From NCBI GenBank assembly GCA_902805475.1, contig CADCSX010000005.1:350001-414000 (forward strand): a stretch of DNA of 64,000 bases. The letters run 5' to 3'. Position numbers and translations under genes: made by a program. Origin of the DNA: Entonaema liquescens. Taxonomy: Eukaryota > Ascomycota > Sordariomycetes > Xylariales > Xylariaceae. Below the pieces are notes generated by a model. It ran no database searches. It saw only the letters and a program-made list of their open reading frames with translations, and was not told where the DNA came from. Shown in pieces: positions 1 through 10,369 of this stretch (the stretch's first letter is position 1; each line of letters begins with the position of its first letter).

Positions 1-640
1 CGTCTTGGGGTTCTCGCGTATAGATACGAATACGTGTTTATAGGAGTTTTGATTTTTATATAGTCAAGCATATAATCTTGACTCTATTCTTAAAACCCCA
101 CGGGATCACTTATATGTGTATAAGCGTAGCCGCTCTAATAGACACATCTGCCCAAGTCGGTTTGGAGAGCTGAGATATTAAATGAAAGGAACTGAAATAC
201 GACCAATAGAATCAACGGTTTCGACAGCGGAGCGCATGCTAATATGCTCCAACAAGATGTGACTAATCAAGATCGCGATCACAGTCACAATTCCGGTAAG
301 TTGATGATGTTGGAAGATCAACAAGGCGGAAGCGAAATTCTACAGCCCCCGGCCTTGCGACGGAGATTTGATTGGTCAGAGCACGAGGGTCTTTCGTGGA
401 GGGGCAGGGTCTTTTTCGAGGGGGAGATGGTGGGATGTATTTTCAACCCTTACACTTACACTTACACGCGAAAGGGATTATACGTAGGTAGTTATATTTT
501 ATTACTATTATTACTATCGAAGCCATGTGGCGTTATAGAGATTCCAAATTCCAGTAGCCCGTTTTCTTTTTTTATCTAGGCATCTGAGAATATAATATGT
601 GATCCGTACATAGTAGATGGATCATTCTCATCGGTGGGAA

Positions 641-666
641 ATAATTAATAATTAATAATTAATAAT
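641..666. repeat. AT-rich 7-bp tandem repeat
   Basis: Roughly three and a half copies of the heptamer ATAATTA stand in tandem. This is a simple repeat in non-coding DNA with no visible function. Confidence 0.8.
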
Positions 667-1406
667 ATCTAACCGGGACCATCTCGAGTAGGGTTCATCT
701 ACTGCATGCAAGGTTAGAAAAAGCTGGGTTAGACTGTTCCAGATTATCACCCTGTCCTTTTTTGTTTTTCATCCCGTCCCGTCCTGCCCAGTATTCTGCG
801 CGTCTTTCGGGCCTCAAGTCCTATGGTGTGGGGTCGGGTATCACGTCTGGATCGTATGGATAAGCCGGGGGATCATGTCACGAAGGATCATCAGCTTTCA
901 GTAGGCTAGCATTAGATTCGCCGAAGAGCATAGCCCCGTCTCTCTCTTCTCTCGTTGTTCGGAGTCGGAGTCTGCCCACTTTACTTAGCCTCCACTATTA
1001 ATTCTTATAATATTTGATATATATATAATATATACTAGCACGTGAAATTGAAGATAAGGGCACTGTAATACACAACCTACGTATTAGTAAAAGACATAGC
1101 TTGAGGGATATAAGAGGTAAAAACGAACCAATGCGAAAAGAATCGGGATAGTTGGCATCTGGAAGTAGCTCACTAAAGGCTACGGAAGTATGCTAGTGAG
1201 ACTTTGGATCACATTAGATCCATGTCTCCCTGTTCAGATAGTACCTAAGTAGGCGTGAAATTTTTTGCGGTAGTTATGCAGGGCAGCAAACCGTAAGACA
1301 CTAACCTAGAATAAAGGGGGAAGGTTAGGTAGTATTACTATTGGTTGGTATAACTCGGCGAATCGATTCTAAAGTGGGAAACAGTGAATATTAAGTACTT
1401 CTCCCC

Positions 1407-1429
1407 TTTTTTTTTTTTTTTTTTTTTTT
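1407..1429. repeat. Poly-T tract (23 T)
   Basis: An uninterrupted run of 23 T follows a short C run. Its exact length is doubtful, because shorter homopolymers elsewhere in this window appear to be undercalled. Confidence 0.85.
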
Positions 1430-3589
1430 CCAGCTTGCTTTGGGTTTTTTAGCTTATCTAAACGCACATGGCGAGGTTGACGATGCAGGCCATGTGGGTT
1501 GAAGAGGAGTATAGCATGGTTGCACAAGATGTATGTAGCACAAACGCAAGGAGAATGGGTATAAAAGCATATCGACTATGGCACGGGATGTTAGGGTATT
1601 AGATAAGTACATACATTCCATATACCAAAAAGAAAAGAAAAAAGATAAATGTAACTAAACAATGAAACAAAACAAGGAAGTTCAGATCAAAAGGGAGATA
1701 ATAATAATAATAATAAAACTCGAAGTAGCCAGTAGCCGCTTGAACCTCCACCCAGAATTTTGGCGATCTATCCGCTAAAAGGTAAGTTAACCCTCCTGAG
1801 GTAGGTACGCTGGCACGTACATATTGTATGCAGGGAAGGGTCTACATACTAGGGATTTTCTAGGTAACTACTACATGGTAATTACTAGGGATCTACTAGG
1901 TATCTACTACGTTAGTTAGCCTATTTAAAATGGCGTATCATCTATTACGAAGCAATTGTATTCGGTACCTATTTCGTAGTCTTGTAGTGTAGAGCCTTGA
2001 GGAGTAGCCCCTTCGCCCGCGCCGGGTTCCACTCGCTCTGGAACCTGTCCCCCTCACTCCGTGCCCTCTTTGCCTTTTTCCTCGTCCCTCTCTCCTTTCT
2101 TAATACTTCTCTTTTTTCTTGTTCGTGATTCTAAAATATTACATCTTTATCGCATCGTATCGATATCGCATACTATAAACAACTCCCCCCCTTGGAGGTC
2201 GCGCAGTGTTCGGAGACGTCGTCGCTAGGTAGAAGAGAGAAGGTTGCTGTTGGTTGAACGGACAGCAGCAGTATAAGTTGGAAGAAGTAGAGTTGCAAAA
2301 GAAATAAACAAGGAGTCATATAAAGTTTTCGAGGGATATGTAAGTTCTAAACCTTTTTTTTTTCTTTAAATATTCTTTTGATCTACGTATCATTTTTGCA
2401 AAATGACCCGGCGCGCGCAAATGGTGTGTGGTACAGCAACAGATCCCAGGTCCAGAACACGACTTATTTTTCTTCCTGCTGTGCGACGAGCGACTCTTAT
2501 ACGGCTTTCCACGATAACGGCGATGGCGGCAACAACGATAGCGATTATCGTCTAATGGCTTAATTGTGCGCGCAACTTGATTAAATTATGCGCCGCAATA
2601 GAACCCCGCAGATACATATTTTATCTTATATGCGCCTATCTTACAATCCATGGACTTCACGACTATTTCCCAATGCGCCGACATCACTACGACCCAGAGA
2701 CATTCCTGTGCCTCGGCAGTTTAGAGATGGTGTCGAGTAGTTTTGGAATATGTGGGCTGTAGTCTTTGGCGACAACGTGATTCTATCATTACTGGTCTGA
2801 TCGACTCGGCGCGAACGGTTCGATTAGTTTGCGCGTAGCCGACCATCCGCCAACCCGATCCTCTTACTACTCAACAATTCACCTTCGGCCGGACGTCACC
2901 TAGTATAGCAACGAGAATATCGCTTTTTATGGATTGGAAGTGCTGCCTTGCCGTACAGCCCGAGATCTACGTGCGCAAGCTTAAAATCGTGGTCCTTCAA
3001 ACCCAGTCGTTAAAATACATCGTTGTATAAAGAAGAAGAAAAAAAGACTATGCTCATAGCTGGAATAACATGTCAATCGGGCAAGTTTGGTTGTCTATCT
3101 CGCATCTTGTGTCAGGTATCACAAACCCAAACGTCTGTAACCAACCAGGTCGACCTGCAGATTCTGGAAAACCACTTAACTATGCCGGGCACCTATCCGC
3201 TGAGTCTGCGAAACCATACCATTCCTCCTGGGGTATTTTACCCGACGAGAAATTGCACGTGGCGGTACCTCATTACCATTTTTAGGTAGTACCCGATTGA
3301 TTACCTACATCAATGTCTGCTTGGGATACTAGTGGACGGAATATCAGTGTGGCAATATCTAAGAACCATTCTGGTCTCCATGGAGTCTTTGAACGGGACA
3401 ATTTTGGATTCATATATCCGATGACTACTTTCCGTCTTTGACTGACGATTGGTTGCCGTCGATTAAAATACTAACGTGCCACTACCACATCGCTGCAAAC
3501 GGGTCATTTGAGAGTGGACAGTGGGAGATCAAGTTTATATGAAGTGTCGCGCTGATGATGGAACTACACAGACTCACAGAATAATCAAA

Positions 3590-4301
3590 ATGTCTTCTTT
3601 ATCTCGTCGAGCATGCTACAAGTGTGGCAATGTCGGTCACTATGCTGAAGTGTGCTCCTCTGCGGAGCGCCTTTGCTACAACTGCAAACAGCCAGGTAAG
3701 CATTTACCCCCTGAGGAGCTCTTTTAAGTCCCCTATTTCGGCTGACAGCTCATGCTTAGGACACGAGTCTAACCAATGTCCTCTCCCCCGTACCACCGAG
3801 GCGAAGCAGTGCTACCACTGCCAAGGGCTCGGACACGTCCAAGCTGACTGCCCTACTCTGCGCTTAAGCGGCGCTGGTGGTAACGGTCGCTGTTATAACT
3901 GCGGTCAGCCCGGCCATCTGGCTCGGGCTTGCCCTAATCCTGCCGGTGTAGGAATCGGACGCGGTGCCCCGGTTGGCCGTGGGGGCTATGGTGGTTTTAG
4001 CCGGGGCGGTTTCGCTGGTGGGCCCCGACCAGCTACCTGCTATAAATGTGGTGGACCAAACCACTTCGCGCGGGACTGCCAAGCCCAGGCCATGAAGTGC
4101 TACGCTTGTGGAAAACTTGGTCACATCTCGAGAGACTGCACAGCACCCAATGGTGGCCCTCTAAATACCGCTGGTAAGACGTGCTACCAGTGCGGCGAGG
4201 CTGGCCACATTTCCCGCGATTGCCCTCAAAAGGCCGCCAATGTCGAAGTCCCGGCTGAAGTTGAAATCCCTGCTGCTCCGGCTATCCCCCCGGTAGCGTA
4301 A
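3590..4301 (+). CDS. GIS2: CCHC zinc-knuckle nucleic-acid-binding protein, CNBP/Gis2/Byr3 family
   Basis: Two exons, 3590-3695 and 3760-4301, encode 215 residues. The 64-bp intron lies inside knuckle 2, and splicing makes the Gly codon that completes that knuckle. Seven CX2CX4HX4C knuckles are visible (for example CYKCGNVGHYAEVC and CYQCGEAGHISRDC), the usual number for yeast Gis2, fission yeast Byr3 and human CNBP. A Gly/Arg-rich RGG-like spacer lies between knuckles 4 and 5. The C-terminus is a short Ala/Pro/Val-rich tail. The start at 3590 has a good fungal context (TCAAAATG) and leads directly into knuckle 1. Family members bind single-stranded nucleic acid and mRNA, associate with polysomes and stress granules, and influence translation. 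That role here is inferred from the family. The symbol denotes orthology to yeast GIS2. Confidence 0.93.
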
Positions 4302-6273
4302 GAATATTATAAGTCATGCGGTATTCGATCAGGCTTAGTCTGGCAGCGAGCGTCTCTCGACCGGTTCGCTGATTCGATTGAACTCCCGAGCGAATTTGAT
4401 TGCTTTAACTATCATACCGGCCATCTCAGCGGACTATTCTGTGCCCGCGAGAATCGAGTTACCTAGACAATATCTTCCTGAAAGGAGGTCTTACTAAACA
4501 TTGGATAATCTTATTTTCCTTGCATTTTGCATCTTGAATTATTAAAGTTTAAGCATATCGAGCATTTATCTTCTGCCTGATTTACTACACCTACCACTTT
4601 CTACTGCTATCTATTCCTTCAACCCCCTTCATCGCTTCGCCTATTTATCGGTGTCTGGGTGTTCAACCATCACAAGCTCATATCGTTTCAAAAGCGTGAG
4701 TTATACTAGATTACTCATGAGCTTCTCGAAATCGGGCTGGGAGTTCTCCTCTTTTCTCACCCCAACCACATCTTTTTCCTCTTCCTATTCCTTTATGTTC
4801 TTTTCCGGCATGACTCATGGCGTACACGATACGATACGGTTAGACCTCTCCATTACGTACGACATTAATGCGGGCGGTTAATATTCCTTGACGGATTGGG
4901 TCCACGTACAGACTCTTTTGATCGATCGGATCGAATCATTCTTCATATACCCCGTTTTCGCCCTCCTGTTTTATGACCATCAAGATGGAGGAGTGAGGAA
5001 GGAGTGGCATTTGGACGAGAAAGGAAAAGGGGCGCGCTGAAATCTGTGCGCATCGTCGCAAGCAGTTCTTATGAGAACGTGATTGGGGAGGACGAACCAC
5101 GAGCGAACGACACGAAACTCGAAACTCGAAACTCGCAAGGTACTTGGCTGCAGCAGACTTGGTTGGACGCAGGCTATGTTGAGTGAGGCCTACCTGTAGA
5201 AAGAGATCTTAAAGAAGAAGGTCTCTTAGTGGAGGATATCTAAGCAAAGGATGGACGTGGAGTGAGCAAATGGAAGCGTGGCCGACTTGACAAGAGCACG
5301 AGGAAAAGAAAAGGACAAAAAAAGCCTTATATGTTGGAACTATCAAAAAGGATTGTAATGGAGTAGATCACTGTCAAAATTTTAAAAAGGGGCTAGTCAG
5401 TTGACGAGGTCGGAGTCTTCGTCGTCAATAGGTCAAGTCAAATCAAGTTTGTTGAGTTATACCATATCGTACCTAATACCATCGTGTGTGAAGCTTATGT
5501 CCGTTCTATAAAAAAACTTAATATCATTGTTCAGACTGAATGTTCAAGGTCTTCGAAATTATGAAGACGCATTCTTAATGGTCACCTCATATGTTACAAG
5601 TCCAGACTTATTCGACTCATACTATATAATTACTAGACGTAGTTCCATGGGAATGAAGAAGTCTTTCGCAATCCCTCGCCCAAGACCGTCTCTCCAAGTG
5701 AATATTGAGAGTTAAAACTTGACACCATTAACCCAATCGAGAGTATATGATCGAAATGACTTACGGATGCAGTTCTGGAAAAGGAACCTAGATCCTGTAC
5801 CGTGTCATGATTCACTCCGTACACATGTCATCGGCACCAATGCGACGAGTAAGAGGCTATTAGAGTTTATGTAATGAGACAAATAAACCAATACGAAGAG
5901 TTATACTGCCGGCTACACTTCCTAGATAGTTGATTAACATGTCATGTAATTTGGCATCCTTGCTAAATTCGCGGTTTCTAACTCGATATCTTCTCGCGGG
6001 CAAAATTATATGGGGTAGCATGGAATCCTACGACGTAACCCTGATAGATACGCTGTGGTGAATGTAACTGGGCGGCCGGGGTCTGTCTACGAATCATATG
6101 GGGTTGTGTTAATGAAATAGCCAACGTCTTGTATAGCACGCATTTTCTTGTGTTCGTATAACCAGATAATCTAGTGTGGTGTAGTAGGTTTGAAAAGGAC
6201 TGTAGGTTTTTATGAAATTTAGCGACAGTTACAATGAAAGAGGCTCAATACTACCTAGATAAGCCCATGTTCT
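4302..6273. other. Intergenic, no gene seen
   Basis: This 2-kb spacer separates the zinc-knuckle gene from the 3' end of the Tle1-like hydrolase. The short open frames (for example 4651-4881 and 5527-5715) show no domain, no compatible neighbouring exons and AT-rich composition. The 3' UTRs of both flanking genes presumably lie at its two ends. Confidence 0.6.
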
Positions 6274-8453
6274 TCATGTTTCGGTAGTACTGGAGCTGTC
6301 TCTAACCCAAACCTCACCTACAGGATCACCATGATCTTGTACACACTTCCATGTGCCGATGCCATATGATTCAGGGGCTATACGTTGCCCGCGTCCACCG
6401 CCGCCGACGATAAGATTCCCGGGGCGGTATGATTCATCCTGCCCCATACGCCGGATTACCGAGCCGTGTATTCTAGCGGTATGAGGAATATCTCGCACTT
6501 CACCGCAAGGCAGCGGCCACCGGATGGGCTTCCAGGACCCGTCCGACTGTAGATCCATTCGCCGGAATGGCATATACTCCACTATAGTACCTGGGGTTAG
6601 CAGTTATTTCCTAAGACTTTTTTTCGTCTCGTCTCGTCTAGTCTAGTCTTAAGGTTAGAAAAAGGGGTAAGGAAGCAACATACTTATATTCCAACTCACT
6701 ACCTGGCCTTTGGTAAGGCCAGACGCGAACTCTAGAGAGTCGTGGATTCGAGCCAAGTGTGCTTTATGAAGCATTTGATGGAATGGTCGAACAATTTGTT
6801 CTTGTTTTTCATCTTCACCTGTGAAATTGAAATGGTTCCAGTTCATAGGTTGAATTTCTGGGCAAGGAGGAGATTGGGCTGTTGGGCTCGACTTGTCAAT
6901 GCGAATGTCAGGAACAGGCGCATCAATACGGGTATTGGTATCAGATTCATCAGAAAGCTCAGTGACGCCCATTTCGACCAGCTTCTCAGAATCAAAATCG
7001 AGTCCTGCTCGTTGGGCCTCTCTGATCATGTAAGTAAGGGGTACATGGCTTGCAGATTTGGTGTTGGCCGTGATCTCCCATCCACCTCCAACATCACCAT
7101 GACCGCCGGCAAACCTATCTCGACTTTAGCTATGGCCCTTGTAGAGACTACTTAGTGTCGTAAAACCTACCAGATCTCGTCGATGTCTTGTTCATCATCA
7201 TCTGAATCGTCATCAAAACCTTCAATTTGAGTGGCTTCTGGCCCAGTTTCGCCGGCTTGGCTTTTCGATCGACGGAGCTCCTCGTCGCCCGGGATCGGGA
7301 TCGAGAATGATGCCGAAACGTATGCTCATCAAGAGGGGCTAGGGTCTGGCGTCGCCCCTCTCTGATTTGCTACCCGACACCGGTCCGGACACCGCGCCTC
7401 GCTTCGCACGATACTTCTCGTGCATCACTTCGTGGAGGTGACGATGGGTTTTGTGTTCCTTGCTCGCCCCTTGATATATGAGATCTTGTCTAAACTTCGC
7501 ACGACGTTCGTCTATGGATACACAATGTCGAATGACCTGCGGATGACGTGAGTTAAGCGAATGATTATAGTAGGGACGTGAAAGTTTACCTACTTTGGCG
7601 CTGCTTCTCGCAGTATATGGCATTTTTGATCTTTGCATCCACGCTGTCTCGAATCGAGGAACAGAATTGACTGTATCGAAGAGCCCCAAGAATCGGATCC
7701 TCTTCACCGGACGACTGAATGTCTCTCGAAATCCTTTCATGAAACGATACATTTCCTTTCTTTTCGCCTGATGGTCTTCGGTCTGGTGAAACTGGCGGCT
7801 CTGCCACTGGGAAAATGCTTTCCAGGCAAAGCTAACCATTTCTTCATTCCCGTGCGAGAGCAGACCGATGTAGTCGAGCATCTCCGCTAGGAAACGGGCC
7901 ACATAGGCCCCTCGGGAGAAGCCGAAAAAGTAAATCTCATCGCCTGGTTGATAAAATCGCATGAGAAATCGATACCCGCCTACTACGTGGTGGTCGAAGC
8001 TCGACCCGACAGCAGAGTCTTTGGCCTTCAAGTACCACGATCGAATTCTAGCGCCCATGCTCGTGTGGGACAGCGAATTAGACACGACATACGTTCCTAT
8101 CCCCGGTTGATAGTAGTGATCTAATCTAAGAGTCAGCGAAGTGACGCGAAATTCTTCACAAGTTGGTTCTAGGATAATATACATTGGTCACCCGCTTCTC
8201 GATCCAAACATCTGAATATCTTCAAAATGTTGCTGTCGCTGTCATCGCCTCGGAATTTGTTGCCCGTGCCATCGAAACACAGTACAAGCTTCCGAGGAGT
8301 ACGGGGACTCTCTTTTGATGGATTCATTGTTACCCTTGTAGGAGAATGGTCGTCCAGGTCCCCATCAAGACCTTGGGACGTTGCAACATACCCTTTTGAC
8401 CCTTCGCGACCTCGCAAATAATGCCCTTCAGGATCTAAGTGATACGGATCCAT
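6274..8453 (-). CDS. Tle1-like (DUF2235) alpha/beta serine hydrolase, two apparent frameshifts
   Basis: Five exons on the minus strand: 8453-8183, 8120-7594, 7536-7171, 7114-6684 and 6581-6274. The N-terminal VLCFDGTGNKF block is the family signature. The catalytic triad can be read: Ser in GFSRG (exon 2), Asp in FLGLFDTVNSV, and His in the FAGGHGDVGGGW block that spans the third intron. The C-terminus has the conserved EYMPFRRMDL and RPGNLI blocks. Exon 3 changes frame twice, at a G4 run (+ strand C 7355-7358) and an A4 run (+ strand T 7262-7265). One extra base in each restores every splice phase and gives about 634 residues. Exon 3 also encodes a polar Ser/Arg-rich, then acidic, linker. 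Bacterial relatives are phospholipase effectors; the substrate in fungi is unknown. The alternative start at 8327 lies just before the FDGTGNK block. Confidence 0.85.
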
Positions 8454-9812
8454 TGGTGCAGAGTAGACGAAAGGCAGTACTACACAGCACAGCACAGCAC
8501 AGCACAGCACAGAACGATCTGGTATTGAGCAACCCACCATAGGTTTCTAGGTTATGTATACAGCGAGAGGCTAGTGCCGATACATATCGGAGCACCACTG
8601 TAGATGCAGAGCAAGCTCGCCAAGCCAAGATAGGCATTCGCTAATACATAGACTATTGGATCGCTGGGTGCCTGTCTCGGGCAAAACATACTCGATGTCG
8701 ATCATGTCCAGACTATTGCTAGATGTAAAACAAGAAAAATAGCCACACCGAAATTAGGTTAGAGGAATTATTCCCTTAGAAAGCCACGATGACCATAGTC
8801 GCGTCGCTAGTCGAAAAGCATAAACTGCAAGTGACCGAGAAAGCAAGTAGTGCCTAGCAACCACTTATATTGATTGATTAGGCGTGAACTCCGCTTGGAT
8901 AACGGCCATTATGAAAAGCGATAGTTTGTCAAAACGAGAAGCATTTATGAAGCTAGGGAGCCGTTCACCAGATGGCTGGGTTGAACTGCATGAGATTCCA
9001 ATACATAATCGTTCACTACCTAACATAACTCCGACTGGCCACTCGAGGGGACGCTTTACATCTCGCAACATATTATTGGTGGAACGACTATAGATAACTA
9101 TTGCTATTGGCTTAAGGTTAAGGTATAACTCATGTTGATCAACACTAGTTCTGGGTTTTCAGCTTTACAATGATAGTCACAAAGTGCAACGAAACGTGGC
9201 TAACCGCATGATTTTACTAATTAAACTATTCCAATACGTCCCCTTTGATCGTTACTTTTCGTATAGAGGAAGAAAACTAATTCCAGACGCCTGGGTACTG
9301 ATTCTAACCTTTTTTTTATAAAAAAAAAAAAAAAGAATAGTGCTTAGTGACGGAAAGGGCTGTAGAAATGATAACCTACCCATGTCTTGTGTAAGACATG
9401 ATGTATTTTGCTTTGGCGGTCCCAGGGGGCTTTCAGCTATGGCGTTAACTCTTAGACTACGAATCAACCATCGTTCTTGTACTATATTGCGAGGCGGTAG
9501 ATTACCAACAGTTGCTCACTTCTACCCCGCTCATTATGCATAGGTACCGCCGGCGTTCCGTTCGTCGTCACTCTCGACGGGACGAGCTATGTCGTGTAAG
9601 GGTTGTATTATTCCTGGAAGGGGTGGCGTTTACGTACATCTATGTCGGAACCCGATCTCTGTCGCGTGTATATGGAGGACTCTTAATAACTAGGTCGGGT
9701 TCATAGGTCCAAACTTGGAATGTTCCTCCGCTCTTCTCGATTGTTGGAGGCAGTATACTGCGATCCGTATAACTAGAGCGAATCTGATCTGGTGTTTTTC
9801 AAGTAGTTCTTA
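8454..9812. other. Intergenic between the Tle1-like gene and the MITE
   Basis: No gene is supported. The left part is the promoter and 5' UTR of the minus-strand hydrolase and includes a pentanucleotide repeat. A poly-A run lies near 9319-9333. Open frames at 8865-9093 and 9252-9706 look like chance frames. Confidence 0.55.
8484..8512. repeat. (ACAGC)n pentanucleotide microsatellite
   Basis: Five perfect ACAGC units plus a partial sixth lie about 30 bp upstream of the chosen start of the Tle1-like gene, probably in its 5' UTR. If translation began further upstream on the minus strand, the repeat would encode a Cys/Ala/Val/Leu-rich stretch, which looks non-functional. That argues for the downstream start. 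Confidence 0.85.
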
Positions 9813-10288
9813 GGCCCTGATCGGCTCAAAATATAAGCCTGGCTTAAAGCAAAATAAGCCTGGCTTATAATATTTTTTACGCTAGAAAAAAAAACCTTTC
9901 CTTTTTGAGCAGTATTTAAGCCACAGATTCTGGATTGACCTATAGAAATTGAGTTAACTCCCTGTAAGCAATGTATCGCGCTAAGAGAGGCAGTATTCTA
10001 GGCTCAAAAGGGCTAGCGGACCCTTTTATTACTACTTTAGGAAGGAGGGCTTATTTGAAAATAAGGTCAGTAAATAAACATGGCTTAAGGAAAATAAGCC
10101 TGGCTTAAGGCTTACGGCCAATCATAGAAGCTTTTCATTCTGGATTAGGAAGGCGGTAATAAGAGGCAGAACCCCACCCCCTGAGTCAGCAAAAAGAGAA
10201 TACTTCGTAGTCCCACTAATTTTATATGGGTCTTGGATGTATCTTTTTTTGAAATAAGCCTGGCTTATATTTTGAGCCGATCACAGCC
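9813..10288. mobile_element. Tourist/PIF-Harbinger-like MITE (476 bp)
   Basis: The ends form terminal inverted repeats. The left end starts GGCCCTGATCGGCTC and continues into AAAATATAAGCC; the reverse complement of the right end starts GGCTGTGATCGGCTC and continues the same way, so more than 30 bp match with few differences. TTA flanks both ends (9810-9812 and 10289-10291), which fits the 3-bp target duplication of PIF/Harbinger elements. Tourist-type elements also begin GG(C/G)C. The element has no ORF that could be a transposase, so it is non-autonomous. Inside are four copies of the palindrome TAAGCCTGGCTTA. It ends 81 bp before the start codon of the Ppo gene, so it lies in that gene's promoter or 5' UTR. 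Superfamily assignment is inference from the ends alone. Confidence 0.82.
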
Positions 10289-10369
10289 TTAGCCCTCTTT
10301 CGTTTACCATTTCGTATCGACTATACCCATCACTTCTTCTAAAACTCGACTCTTTTCCAACGGAATATA

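Larger units (their letters stand above)
1..3589. other. Gene-free left flank
   Basis: I see no supportable gene here. Open frames are short, have no recognisable domain and no convincing splice extensions. The stretch holds low-complexity tracts: an AT heptanucleotide repeat near 641-666, a 23-T run at 1407-1429, an (AAT)n tract near 1700-1716, and imprecise copies of CTAGGTATCTACTA-like sequence around 1850-1910. The last few hundred bases probably contain the promoter and 5' UTR of the zinc-knuckle gene that starts at 3590. A 5' UTR intron cannot be excluded. Confidence 0.55.

Noticed and set aside
6736..6755. TTCGA-type T-arm-like sequences (also at 2818 and 36537) as possible tRNAs
   Set aside because: No matching acceptor stem, D-arm or anticodon arm could be laid out around them.
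7339..7373. 35-bp intron in the Tle1-like exon 3
   Set aside because: It fits one phase but is too short to splice; homopolymer undercalls explain both frame changes more simply.
7633..7890. Plus-strand open frames inside the Tle1-like gene and similar frames opposite other genes
   Set aside because: They are antisense shadows of recognised exons without their own conserved motifs.
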